Below are positions 36,154-44,326 of a stretch of DNA of 64,000 nt, piece after piece. Every line of letters starts with the position of its first letter. The stretch's first letter is position 1. Below the pieces are notes generated by a model. It did not search any database and was not told the origin of the DNA. It saw nothing but the letters and a program-made list of their open reading frames with translations. The position numbers and the translations under genes were made by a program. The DNA lies in contig NZ_KB849764.1 in the NCBI RefSeq assembly GCF_000369005.1, positions 439,086-503,085 on the forward strand. Reading direction: 5' to 3'. This DNA comes from Acinetobacter beijerinckii CIP 110307. Lineage in GTDB: Bacteria > Pseudomonadota > Gammaproteobacteria > Pseudomonadales > Moraxellaceae.

Positions 36154-37263
36154 TTATTCCAAATGACCCGAAAGGCTTTTCTTCGTCGGCGAGGATTTTC
36201 GATAGCTGCCAGGACTAACACCTGTCCATTTTTTAAATGCACGGTGAAATGCACTTGGATCATGAAAATTGAGATCATCACTAATACTTTGAATAGAATC
36301 TAAAGTTTTGCTTAAACGTTCAATCGCGATATCACAGCGAATATCATTTTTGAGTTGCTGGTAACTGACGCCTTCTTGTTTTAATCGGCGTTGAATGGTT
36401 GCTGTTGACATGTTTAATTGCTGAGCAATGTCTTTAAGTTCTGTCCAATCACATGGGGGTTGTAACAGTAATTGACGGCGAATTTGCAAGCTTAAAGAAT
36501 TTTCATTTTTAAACCTTACGATTAAGTTATAAGGTGTTTGTTTCAGAAAATCATTTAACGCTTGTTTATCTTTTTTAATTTTATGTTTGAGATAATGTGC
36601 ATCAAATTCAATTTTATTTTGATCTGCGTTGAATTCAATATTTTCACAAAACCGAATACGATAATCTTGCAATTCTAGCGGTTGATGACATTTAAACATC
36701 ATGTGCTGAAAATGAATACGTTGATCACTTAGCCAGCACATCAAACTATGCACAAGCATTAAAAAAGTCGCATAGGTGAACATCCTTTTGGGCTGTTCCC
36801 GATCATGCAATACTAAATAAGCTTTTGAACCGTCTTGAATTAATTCACCTTGAATATCATCTAAGATCAGGCTGAGAAACTTAAAAATTTCATGAATTGC
36901 TTGTTCTAAGGTTTCAGCTCCAAAAGCTATTTGAGCGAGTAATTTATAGCTTCCACGCCGCATTGGATGTGAATCCATACCTAAAAATTCATCATTTAGC
37001 ATTTTTGCTGTTTCAATCCAAAGCTGTGCGCATTGGATGACGGGAACACGAGCTTTGGTTGAAGTGAGTAATTCTGCTGAAATACCTGCACGATTGGCAA
37101 TATTGACAATGTTCAGACCTCGACTTGCAGCAACACTCAATGCCTCACGTATTAAAGCATTTGAAATGGTGTCTTTAGCAGAGTTCAATTCAATGTGCGG
37201 ATTTTTGCTCATATTTAGATAAAATATAGGAGATAAATTAGGATGAATGCTCAAAAGTTGCAT
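36154..37263 (-). CDS. AraC-family regulator
   Basis: Up to 369 residues. The N-terminal about 200 residues match the AraC-type ligand domain seen in OruR/VirS-like proteins. The C-terminal helix-turn-helix pair lies at about 270-360 (TELKDIAQQLNMSTATIQRRLKQEGVSYQQL and ISDDLNFHDPSAFHRAFKKWTGVSP). The first ATG and one 17 codons later (37212, MSKNPHIEL) both lack a good ribosome site, so the start is uncertain. It is divergent from the SDR gene, a likely target. Confidence 0.85.
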   Translation of the reverse strand: MQLLSIHPNLSPIFYLNMSKNPHIELNSAKDTISNALIREALSVAASRGLNIVNIANRAGISAELLTSTKARVPVIQCAQLWIETAKMLNDEFLGMDSHPMRRGSYKLLAQIAFGAETLEQAIHEIFKFLSLILDDIQGELIQDGSKAYLVLHDREQPKRMFTYATFLMLVHSLMCWLSDQRIHFQHMMFKCHQPLELQDYRIRFCENIEFNADQNKIEFDAHYLKHKIKKDKQALNDFLKQTPYNLIVRFKNENSLSLQIRRQLLLQPPCDWTELKDIAQQLNMSTATIQRRLKQEGVSYQQLKNDIRCDIAIERLSKTLDSIQSISDDLNFHDPSAFHRAFKKWTGVSPGSYRKSSPTKKSLSGHLE

Positions 37264-37355
37264 TAAATTTGCTACTTTTTGGAATTGTATCGGAAAAAAG
37301 TTATCTTTACTCTCGCTTATAAAAATATATATCTTTAATTTGATAGGAAACGTAA

Positions 37356-38126
37356 ATGAAAATTCAAGGAAAACATTTTGTTATTACTGGTGGCGGTTCT
37401 GGACTTGGTGCGGCTACAGCTGAATATTTAGTAGAGGAAGGCGCATCAGTTACATTAGTGGATATGAATGTTGAAGCGGGTGAGCAACAAGTACAGGTTT
37501 TAGGTGACAAGGCTGACTTTGTGAAGTTGGATGTGACCGATGAAAAAGCTGCGGAACAATTCTTTAAAGAGGTTGTTGCAAAACATGGCAGTGTCCATGG
37601 TTTAGTAAATTGTGCAGGGATTGGACCATCTGCAAAAGTTGTAGGCAAAGAGGGTGCACATGACTTAGCAATGTTCTCTAAAACTTTGCAGATCAATGTA
37701 ACGGGTACATTTAATATGCTTCGTTTAGCAGCAGAAGCAATGAGTAAAAACACGGTTGCAGAGGGTGATGAAGATCGTGGCGTGATCGTTAATACGGCCT
37801 CAGTTGCGGCATTTGATGGTCAAATTGGTCAAGCAGCTTATTCAGCTTCTAAAGGTGCTGTAGTGGCAATGACTTTACCGATTGCACGTGAATTATCGCG
37901 TCACGCAATCCGAGTTATGGTGATTGCCCCAGGTATTATGGAAACACCTATGCTCAAAGCTTTACCGCAAAATGTGCAAGATGCTTTAGGGCAAATGGTA
38001 CCTTATCCATCACGTTTAGGTCGCCCAGAGGAATTTGCTCGTTTAGTTGGGCATATTGCTGAAAACTCATATTTAAATGGTGAAGTCATTCGTCTTGATG
38101 GCTCTATCCGCATGGCTGCTAAATAA
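37356..38126 (+). CDS. SDR oxidoreductase, 3-hydroxyacyl-CoA dehydrogenase type 2-like
   Basis: A 256-residue short-chain dehydrogenase. The cofactor motif is TGGGSGLG, with Asp in LVDMN selecting NAD. Further blocks are NCAG and catalytic Ser/Tyr/Lys in NTASVAAFDGQIGQAAYSASKG. Overall it resembles HSD17B10-type 3-hydroxyacyl-CoA dehydrogenases, including APGIMETPML and GEVIRLDGSIRM at the end. AGGAAA precedes the ATG. It ends with a clear terminator. Probably regulated by the divergent AraC protein. Confidence 0.88.
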   Translation: MKIQGKHFVITGGGSGLGAATAEYLVEEGASVTLVDMNVEAGEQQVQVLGDKADFVKLDVTDEKAAEQFFKEVVAKHGSVHGLVNCAGIGPSAKVVGKEGAHDLAMFSKTLQINVTGTFNMLRLAAEAMSKNTVAEGDEDRGVIVNTASVAAFDGQIGQAAYSASKGAVVAMTLPIARELSRHAIRVMVIAPGIMETPMLKALPQNVQDALGQMVPYPSRLGRPEEFARLVGHIAENSYLNGEVIRLDGSIRMAAK

Positions 38127-38140
38127 AATTTCAAAGCTAC

Positions 38141-38167
38141 AAAAAAGCGATGATTGATCGCTTTTTT
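38141..38167 (+). terminator. SDR terminator
   Basis: Perfect 11-bp stem (AAAAAAGCGAT with ATCGCTTTTTT), 5-nt loop and T-run. Confidence 0.88.
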
Positions 38168-38240
38168 TGTATTTAAGCTATTTAGAAATGTATTGATTTA
38201 TATACTGTTGTTTGACCCAAGGCTCATTTATCTATATGTT

Positions 38241-38259
38241 GATAATGAAAACGATTATC
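38241..38259. promoter_or_regulatory. Fur box
   Basis: GATAATGAAAACGATTATC matches 16 of 19 positions of the Fur consensus GATAATGATAATCATTATC. It lies 15 nt before the SOD start, a repressor position for iron-dependent control. Confidence 0.8.
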
Positions 38260-38273
38260 AATAAAGGTGTGTG

Positions 38274-38957
38274 ATGCGAAATCTTCAGAAAGGATTTTTG
38301 TCTTTAGTTATATGTTCTAGTTTTAGTGTTTCAGCTTTTGCAAATTTTACGCAAGCGCCGTTACCTTATAAAACCAATGCGTTAGAGCCTGCTATTGATC
38401 AACAAACCATGGAAATTCATTATGGAAAACATCATAAGGCTTACGTGGACAATCTTAATGCTCAGATCAAAACATATCCTGAGTTAGATAAACTAACAGT
38501 TGAACAAATTCAAAAGCAAATTTCTAAATACAATGCTACTGTTAGAAACAATGGTGGCGGTCATTTCAATCATGCATTTTTTTGGGAAAGCTTAGCTCCT
38601 ACCAATAAAACGGGTAAGGTAAGCCCAAAATTATTGAAGCAGATTACTCAAGATTTTGGTTCATTTGAAGCTTTTCAAGAACAATTTAACCAAGCTGCAA
38701 CTAGTCGTTTTGGTTCAGGTTGGGCATGGTTAATTGTCAACCCAGCGGGCAAATTAGAAATTACATCTACACCGAACCAAGATAATCCATTGATGGATAT
38801 TGCCGAGAAGAAAGGACAACCATTGTTAGGCTTAGACGTTTGGGAACATGCGTATTACTTGAAATATCAAAACCGTCGCGCAGATTATACGAAAGCGTTC
38901 TGGAGCGTAGTGAACTGGAATAAAGTTAATCAACGCTATGAGCATGCAGTTAAATAA
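38274..38957 (+). CDS. Exported Fe/Mn-family superoxide dismutase
   Basis: A 227-residue SOD with an N-terminal signal peptide (MRNLQKGFLSLVICSS ... SAFA). Metal ligands are His in EIHYGKHHKAYVDNL, His in GGHFNHAFFW, and Asp/His in LGLDVWEHAYYLKYQ. The GGHFNHAFFW form leans towards manganese or cambialistic use. A GTG directly before the ATG is also in frame, but AAAGG suits the ATG. The Fur box predicts expression when iron is scarce. Probably periplasmic, in addition to the usual cytoplasmic SOD. Confidence 0.9.
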   Translation: MRNLQKGFLSLVICSSFSVSAFANFTQAPLPYKTNALEPAIDQQTMEIHYGKHHKAYVDNLNAQIKTYPELDKLTVEQIQKQISKYNATVRNNGGGHFNHAFFWESLAPTNKTGKVSPKLLKQITQDFGSFEAFQEQFNQAATSRFGSGWAWLIVNPAGKLEITSTPNQDNPLMDIAEKKGQPLLGLDVWEHAYYLKYQNRRADYTKAFWSVVNWNKVNQRYEHAVK

Positions 38958-38976
38958 ATCCGAGAATAATTTGAAT

Positions 38977-39008
38977 AAAAAGAGATGGCTATAGTCATCT
39001 TTTTTTTG
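38977..39008. terminator. Terminator between SOD and flavin reductase genes
   Basis: Stem AAAAAGA-GATG with CATC-TTTTTTT, 8-nt loop and a long T-run. The genes converge. Confidence 0.75.
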
Positions 39009-39011
39009 TTT

Positions 39012-39590
39012 TTATATACTGGCTTTGACTTCATCACCGATCAAATAAAATGTTCCACCAGCGATATAGTGCAAGCTTTTCAATTCTTTTTCGACGTTTT
39101 GAAAATGCCAGTGCCCATCTTTAAACACACGTGGGTCTGCCCATGCTGCAATCACTGATCCAATAAATAGATCATGTGTTTGTTGGATATATGGTTCAGG
39201 AATCACTTTACAAATCAGCCATGCGAGGCTGTCTTTAACTAAAGGAACATCAAATCCTGCTTGGTAGAAAATCTGAGTATGACAATCTTCTAGTTTGTTT
39301 GGATTATCAAATTTACTTATCGTTCCTAATTGATGCACCATGTCTATTTGCGCGTAACAAGGAACTTGTAAAGCAAAATATCCACTTTGCTCAACTAGTT
39401 GCCGTGTTTTGGTACTTTTATCTAATACGATAGTCACCTTGGCAGGCGTCAGTTCTAAGGCACACGCCCAAGCTGCCGCCATAACATCGGTATCTTGTTC
39501 GTGTTGTGCAGAAACTAAAACTGTAGGACCGTGATTCAGTAAGCGATAAGCTTTAGGTAGATCTACAGGCAGCATCTTATTTTCAGACAT
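39012..39590 (-). CDS. Flavin reductase family protein
   Basis: A 192-residue split-barrel flavin-binding protein. Blocks are GPTVLVSAQHEQDTDVMAAAWACALELTPAKVTIVL (N-terminal flavin reductase motif) and YFALQVPCYAQIDMVHQLGTISKFD. Such proteins reduce FMN for partner monooxygenases or act as standalone FMN enzymes; no partner is present. It is on the same strand as, and 56 nt downstream of, the AraC regulator. Confidence 0.85.
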   Translation of the reverse strand: MSENKMLPVDLPKAYRLLNHGPTVLVSAQHEQDTDVMAAAWACALELTPAKVTIVLDKSTKTRQLVEQSGYFALQVPCYAQIDMVHQLGTISKFDNPNKLEDCHTQIFYQAGFDVPLVKDSLAWLICKVIPEPYIQQTHDLFIGSVIAAWADPRVFKDGHWHFQNVEKELKSLHYIAGGTFYLIGDEVKASI

Positions 39591-39646
39591 ATCTCATCCG
39601 ATCAGTTTCATCATCAGCACTTATTGTGACATAGGATTAGTCTGAT

Positions 39647-40678
39647 TTATTGATTTTCCCAACGTTTATAGGCACGACTAAAGCTTGATGTTGATGAGTA
39701 CCCCAAATTTTTTGCAATTTCATCTTTGGTAATGAATGGATTCAATAATAATTTTTGAGCTTTAGTCCTACGAACTTCATCATAGAGTAATTGAAAGCTT
39801 CTTTCTTTCTCTTTCAACATACGTTGAAGTGTTCTTTTGGTAAGATTTAATTTTTGGGATACTTGATCAATATTAAGTAAGCCATCAGTTTTATCATCTA
39901 TAAGATATTTAACGCGTTGAATAATATCTTGTGTAGCAACAAGATCATCTAATTCTTTTTGACACAGTAGTCTAAATTTTTCTGAAGTCAGCGGGTCTGA
40001 CATGCTCAGTGGCATATCTAAAAATTTTGCAGAACTAATAATACGGCTACAAGATTGCTCATAGCGTATTTCTTCAAAAGTTGTAGTTAGAATGTCATTG
40101 AAACGCGTGAAATATTCGGGATATTTACACTGTAGTTCTACACATGGTTTAAAACTAGGTATAAAAAAACGCACTAAATGTACAAAACCGATGAGGAAAA
40201 ATACACAGCTAAATTCATAGGCTTGTAAATCTGTTGCATCATTAAAATTTAATACAGAGTGATCGTATGTAATTCCATAATAAGCAAGGTCATTCTCTAC
40301 AGTAAAATTTAGTTCCACAAATGAACATTGCAAACGAACAAATTGGTTAATAGTTTCTATTGCTTCAAAAGCATTTTTTGATATGGCAACGGTAAAGCCA
40401 AGTAAACCATGAGAGCTTATTTTGAGTTGAGTGCCGGCGTAGAAAGCGATTCCATCTTCTTGAGTAAGCTCTATAGTACGAGCAATCACTTTCTTGAAAG
40501 AACTCAGACTAATTTTATAATTTAGATCATTTAATTGTTTAACATCGACTCCAGTACCCCAGAATAATTCTTCAGATGAAATGTTCCACCGAGACACAAC
40601 CTCACTGAGTAAATGTACATAAGAGCCACTAATAAAATGCTGATACTGAAGACGGGGAATACTCATAATGTTGAACAA
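39647..40678 (-). CDS. AraC-family regulator divergent from the lipase
   Basis: A 343-residue AraC protein. The N-terminal ligand domain lies at about 20-205. The C-terminal DNA-binding domain includes NIDQVSQKLNLTKRTLQRMLKEKERSFQLLYDEVRR and KDEIAKNLGYSSTSSFSRAYKRW, and the protein ends immediately after it. An alternative start is the Met at residue 5. It is divergent from the lipase/foldase pair across a 240-nt region and is a good candidate for its regulator; this is inferred from arrangement only. Confidence 0.85.
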   Translation of the reverse strand: MFNIMSIPRLQYQHFISGSYVHLLSEVVSRWNISSEELFWGTGVDVKQLNDLNYKISLSSFKKVIARTIELTQEDGIAFYAGTQLKISSHGLLGFTVAISKNAFEAIETINQFVRLQCSFVELNFTVENDLAYYGITYDHSVLNFNDATDLQAYEFSCVFFLIGFVHLVRFFIPSFKPCVELQCKYPEYFTRFNDILTTTFEEIRYEQSCSRIISSAKFLDMPLSMSDPLTSEKFRLLCQKELDDLVATQDIIQRVKYLIDDKTDGLLNIDQVSQKLNLTKRTLQRMLKEKERSFQLLYDEVRRTKAQKLLLNPFITKDEIAKNLGYSSTSSFSRAYKRWENQ

Positions 40679-40945
40679 ATTCCATTGAAATACTTATTCC
40701 ATTCATCGTGAAATTAAAGCAGTGAAGCGCATTTGAAAATGTACATTCATCGGAATTTTGCATTTCAACAAAAAAAATGGCGTGTATTGTTATGATTTTG
40801 GCGCGGTTTGTTTTAGTCTAAAATTCACACAATATTTCTAGGGAGTATAATTTTCGCAGTCTTTTGTATGTATGGAATGATTCCGCATACAAAGCTTTAG
40901 GACTAAACGTTTGTAATAAAAATGAAAAATGCTAGGAGCAAAAAC

Positions 40946-41962
40946 GTGAAGAAAAAACACTTCAAGACTATGGCGTTAATGGCGGGCATGCTAGTGAGTA
41001 GTGGATCTGTTGTACATGCAGGTTTATTCGATTTTCTAGCGCCAAAAGCATCATGGCAAAACTGTAATGTAAATTCTTGTTCAGTCGGCGGTAGTACAAG
41101 TGTTACATCAAGCTATGCAAAAACTAAATATCCAATTTTGTTGGCACATGGAATGGCAGGTTTTTCTGCGGTCGGACCATTGCAATATTGGAATGGCATT
41201 ACAGAGGATCTAGTTGGAAACGGTGCAAATGTATTTGTGGCGCAACAAGCTTCTTTTAATTCATCAGAAGTTCGTGGAGAACAATTATTACTTCAAGCTA
41301 AACAAGTGCTGGCGATCACAGGTGCTCAAAAAGTTAACTTGATCGGGCATAGTCACGGTTCACAATCAATACGATATGTGGCTGGTTTGATACCTAATCA
41401 AGTTGCTTCTGTAACATCAGTGGGTGGTCCCGCTAAAGGTTCAAATGTAGCAGATGTGGTTTATGCAGTAACGCAATCACCTATTGGGCCAGCAGCTTCA
41501 CCTATAATTGCTGGTGCGGTTAATGCATTCTTTTCTTTAGTTGGGATTGGCTCTGGTCATTATTATGATCAAGATGCGATTGCAGGACTTAATTCATTAA
41601 CGACTGCTGGTTCAGCTAATTTTAATCAACGTTTTCCTGCTGGTGTCCCAACGACCGCTTGTGGAGCAGGTACTGAGCTTGTAAATGGCGTTCGTTATTA
41701 TTCTTGGAGCGGAACAGGGGTCTTAACCAATGTTTTAGATCCGATGGATTATGGTCTTGCTGCTACATCTCTACTTATCCCCGGTGAAAATGATGGTCTA
41801 GTACCAAGGTGTTCAAGCCATTTGGGAACAGTTATTCGTGATAATTATGCATTTAACCATTTAGATGAAGTGAATCAAATATTAGGTTTAGTAGGCTTCT
41901 TACAAAATCCTGTTACACCATTTCGTACTCAAGCAAATCGGTTAAAAAATCAGGGTCTTTAA
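40946..41962 (+). CDS. Secreted triacylglycerol lipase (foldase-dependent, family I)
   Basis: A 338-residue Pseudomonas-type lipase. The nucleophile is in LIGHSHGSQ, the oxyanion loop is LLAHGMAGF, and the acid and His lie in the C-terminal half (ENDGLVP, NHLDEVNQ). The GTG start gives a textbook signal peptide (MKKKHFKTMALMAGMLVSS ... VVHA) and has AGGAG 7 nt upstream. An in-frame ATG at 40922 would put that ribosome site inside the gene. Such lipases cross the inner membrane by Sec, fold with the chaperone encoded next and leave by type II secretion. Confidence 0.92.
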   Translation: MKKKHFKTMALMAGMLVSSGSVVHAGLFDFLAPKASWQNCNVNSCSVGGSTSVTSSYAKTKYPILLAHGMAGFSAVGPLQYWNGITEDLVGNGANVFVAQQASFNSSEVRGEQLLLQAKQVLAITGAQKVNLIGHSHGSQSIRYVAGLIPNQVASVTSVGGPAKGSNVADVVYAVTQSPIGPAASPIIAGAVNAFFSLVGIGSGHYYDQDAIAGLNSLTTAGSANFNQRFPAGVPTTACGAGTELVNGVRYYSWSGTGVLTNVLDPMDYGLAATSLLIPGENDGLVPRCSSHLGTVIRDNYAFNHLDEVNQILGLVGFLQNPVTPFRTQANRLKNQGL

Positions 41963-41967
41963 TAAAT

Positions 41968-42000
41968 AGGCTAAAGGGGTAAATTTAACTCCTTTAGCCT
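41968..42000 (+). other. Hairpin between lipase and foldase genes
   Basis: Near-perfect 13-bp stem (AGGCTAAAGGGGT with its complement, one mismatch), followed by CAATATTTTTT. It probably attenuates read-through so that less foldase than lipase is made. Confidence 0.6.
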
Positions 42001-42037
42001 CAATATTTTTTAGAATGAATAATAAATAGAGTAAAGG

Positions 42038-43078
42038 ATGATGAGTAATAAGGTTTTAAATAATAGAATAATCTTTTTAGGCTTAATGGTCTGTTTATTG
42101 CTATTGCTGGCTTTTATATACTGGTATTTTAAACCAGAGGGACAAAAGGAGCAGAATCATCTAAATCAGCAAACTCAATTACAATCAAAAAATGATTTGT
42201 CCAATGAAAAACAAAATAATCAAAAAGGAAAGATGCCTATACTCGCACAGTCACTGCAAGGAACTGAAATAGATTGTCCAATCCAAGTAGATGGGAACGG
42301 TAAACTAATTTTAACGGTAGGTCTGAGAAGTTGTTTTGATTATTTTTTCTCAAGTTTAGGAGAAAAAACAGAATCTGAACTGATTTCTGATATTAAACAA
42401 TACCTAACAGCAACTTTGCCAGATACTGCTTCAAACTATGCAATTTATTTATTAGATCAGTATGTTGCCTATACACATGCTTTAAAAAATCAAAAACCAA
42501 GAGGGAATTTTAAATCTGGAGATGTTGAGGAATTTCAAAAAATTATTGATCAGATGAATAAGCTACAGCAACAGTTTTTCAATCAGGCTGAAATTAATGC
42601 TCTGTTTGGAAATGAGCGGAATCTGAATCAGTTTAATATTGAGCAAATGAGAATCCATTCTAATAAGAATTTATCAACACAACAAAAAGCCATAAAGATA
42701 GCTGACTTGATTAATGAGCTGCCATCTACTTTAGCAGATGGCGTTCGTGTGTCGATGCAATTTGCAGAATTACAGCAACTTACTCAAGAAATAAAAACGA
42801 AGGGTGGCTCTGCTCAAGAACTGCGTAATATGCGAGAAAGTTTACTCGGGCCTGAAGCGGCAGATCGTTTGGAGAGAGTTGACCAAGATGAAGCGAATTG
42901 GCAAACACAAGTAAATAGTTATTTGTCTCAACGTGATCAAATTCTAAAAAGTAACGCTAATGATGCAACCAAACAAAAATCTATTGAACAACTTCGGAAC
43001 AGTACGTTTGCGACAAAAGAAGATTTACTTCGAGCGCAGTCATACGAAATTATGAATGATCAGAAGAAACTTAACTAA
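42038..43078 (+). CDS. lifO: Lipase chaperone (foldase)
   Basis: A 346-residue steric chaperone anchored in the inner membrane by an N-terminal helix (residues about 10-30), with the folding domain in the periplasm. A Gln/Asn/Lys-rich flexible linker (about 35-68) precedes the conserved chaperone region with RXXFDY-type motif LRSCFDYFFSSLGE. A long all-helical C-terminus follows. Two adjacent ATGs (42038, 42041) follow AAAGG; the second has better spacing. Dedicated to the preceding lipase. Confidence 0.92.
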   Translation: MMSNKVLNNRIIFLGLMVCLLLLLAFIYWYFKPEGQKEQNHLNQQTQLQSKNDLSNEKQNNQKGKMPILAQSLQGTEIDCPIQVDGNGKLILTVGLRSCFDYFFSSLGEKTESELISDIKQYLTATLPDTASNYAIYLLDQYVAYTHALKNQKPRGNFKSGDVEEFQKIIDQMNKLQQQFFNQAEINALFGNERNLNQFNIEQMRIHSNKNLSTQQKAIKIADLINELPSTLADGVRVSMQFAELQQLTQEIKTKGGSAQELRNMRESLLGPEAADRLERVDQDEANWQTQVNSYLSQRDQILKSNANDATKQKSIEQLRNSTFATKEDLLRAQSYEIMNDQKKLN

Positions 43079-43106
43079 ATTATATTTCTTTAGGTGTTTT
43101 GATCAT

Positions 43107-43254
43107 TGTCTAAGCAACCTGTGCGCCAGTGAACTTAATCCTCAGAGTATTAGGACTTTATTCAAATTTCTAAGCTGCCTATGTGGCAGTGAACAATCTG
43201 CGGTAAAAATTGCCATCACGATTTTGTTTCTAAGCTGCCTATGTGGCAGTGAAC
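43107..43254 (-). CRISPR. Orphan type I-F CRISPR array, three repeats and two spacers
   Basis: Two identical 28-nt repeats (43167-43194, 43227-43254) and a degenerate one (43107-43134, six mismatches) are spaced exactly 60 nt apart, giving two 32-nt spacers at 43135-43166 and 43195-43226. On the minus strand the repeat starts GTTCACTGCCACATAGGCAG and ends CTTAGAAA, the subtype I-F repeat with its GCTGCC/GGCAG stem. The decayed repeat marks the leader-distal end, so transcription should run on the minus strand from the 43255 side. No cas gene occurs in the window. A 67-codon frame across the array is not a gene. Confidence 0.93.
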
Positions 43255-43400
43255 AGTAAGATATCATCAATATAATAAGCTAAAACATAAACTTATTAAA
43301 AAAATTGAAGAATATCCAAAGTTTTTAACCTGAGTTATAACTTGTTGATTTTATTTAACTGTTAATGAGTGTGTAAAATATTGGGGTAAAAAATGGGTAT
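43255..43400 (-). promoter_or_regulatory. CRISPR leader with IHF consensus site
   Basis: AT-rich, gene-free sequence on the leader side of the array. On the minus strand it contains AATCAACAAGTTA (43350-43338), a full match to the IHF consensus WATCAANNNNTTR, about 84 nt from the first repeat. Type I-F adaptation uses IHF in the leader. The far boundary is arbitrary. The rest up to 43496 holds nothing I can name. Confidence 0.6.
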
Positions 43401-43496
43401 TGTCAAAGTTAAATTCTATAAATGCTAGAATCTTCTTTCATAAACACACTCATATACTTAAAATCTAGCCAGTTAAATGTAAGTTAGGGAATTAAT

Positions 43497-44270
43497 GTGT
43501 CAGACCATTTAGAAAACGAATTTGAGCTAAGTAATGAGGAAATGCATCTCTATAGTCGTCAGATTTTATTAGATGGTTGGGATATAGAAGCACAAGAAAA
43601 ATTAAAACTCGCGAATGTATTGATTATTGGTGCTGGGGGAATAGGTTGTACAAGCGCTGAATTGCTTGCACGAGCAGGTGTGGGAAAAATTACAATTGTT
43701 GATGCTGATACGATTGAGATTAGTAATTTACAGAGGCAGATTGCTTTTACTACAAATGATTTAGGTCGATATAAGGCTGAAATACTCGCAAAGCGTATAC
43801 AAGAGATTAATCCTCACATACAAGTCAGCTATCAAAATATACGATTTGATGTAACGAATGCTGATGATTTCGTACAACATCAAGATGTAGTGTTAGATGG
43901 CTGTGATAACTTTACAACTCGATATTTGGTCAACAGCATATGTAAAAAGTATCAAGTACCATTGATTAGCGCTTCAGCAATAGGATTTGAAGGACAGTTA
44001 TTTATGGTGGATTCTGATTCAGCCTGTTATGAGTGTTTATTTCCAAAAGCAGACAATGCTAATGAAGGTCTAAGATGTGCAGAATCTGGCGTACTTGCAA
44101 CTACACCTGTAATGATGGCGTCATTACAAGCACATCACACATTGCTGTTTTTAGGTTTGGGGTTGATGCCACTGAGAGAAAAACTCTTAGTTTGGAATGG
44201 TTTAAATTTAACTCAACGTATTCTCAAATTTGAAAAAGATGTAAATTGTCCAGTTTGTCAGGCAACTTGA
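43497..44270 (+). CDS. moeB: MoeB/ThiF/HesA-family adenylyltransferase
   Basis: E1-like enzyme that adenylates the C-terminal glycine of a sulfur-carrier protein (MoaD or ThiS). It has 257 residues. The ATP motif is GAGGIGCTSAELLARAGVG with the following VDADTIEISNLQRQ. Substrate residues are in DGCDNFTTRY, and the zinc Cys pairs are CYECLF and CPVC at the end. The start codon is GTG with GGGA 6 nt upstream. MoeB versus ThiF cannot be decided from context, so the symbol is tentative. Confidence 0.85.
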   Translation: MSDHLENEFELSNEEMHLYSRQILLDGWDIEAQEKLKLANVLIIGAGGIGCTSAELLARAGVGKITIVDADTIEISNLQRQIAFTTNDLGRYKAEILAKRIQEINPHIQVSYQNIRFDVTNADDFVQHQDVVLDGCDNFTTRYLVNSICKKYQVPLISASAIGFEGQLFMVDSDSACYECLFPKADNANEGLRCAESGVLATTPVMMASLQAHHTLLFLGLGLMPLREKLLVWNGLNLTQRILKFEKDVNCPVCQAT

Positions 44271-44326
44271 TCGGTAAAATGAGCAAAATTTGCTAAACTA
44301 CAATAATCTGTGAGGCAAGAAAGATT

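Noticed and set aside
43056..43259. 67-codon plus-strand frame containing a repeated CLCGSEQ peptide
   Set aside because: It is the translation of the CRISPR repeats in one frame; no ribosome site, overlaps the foldase end.
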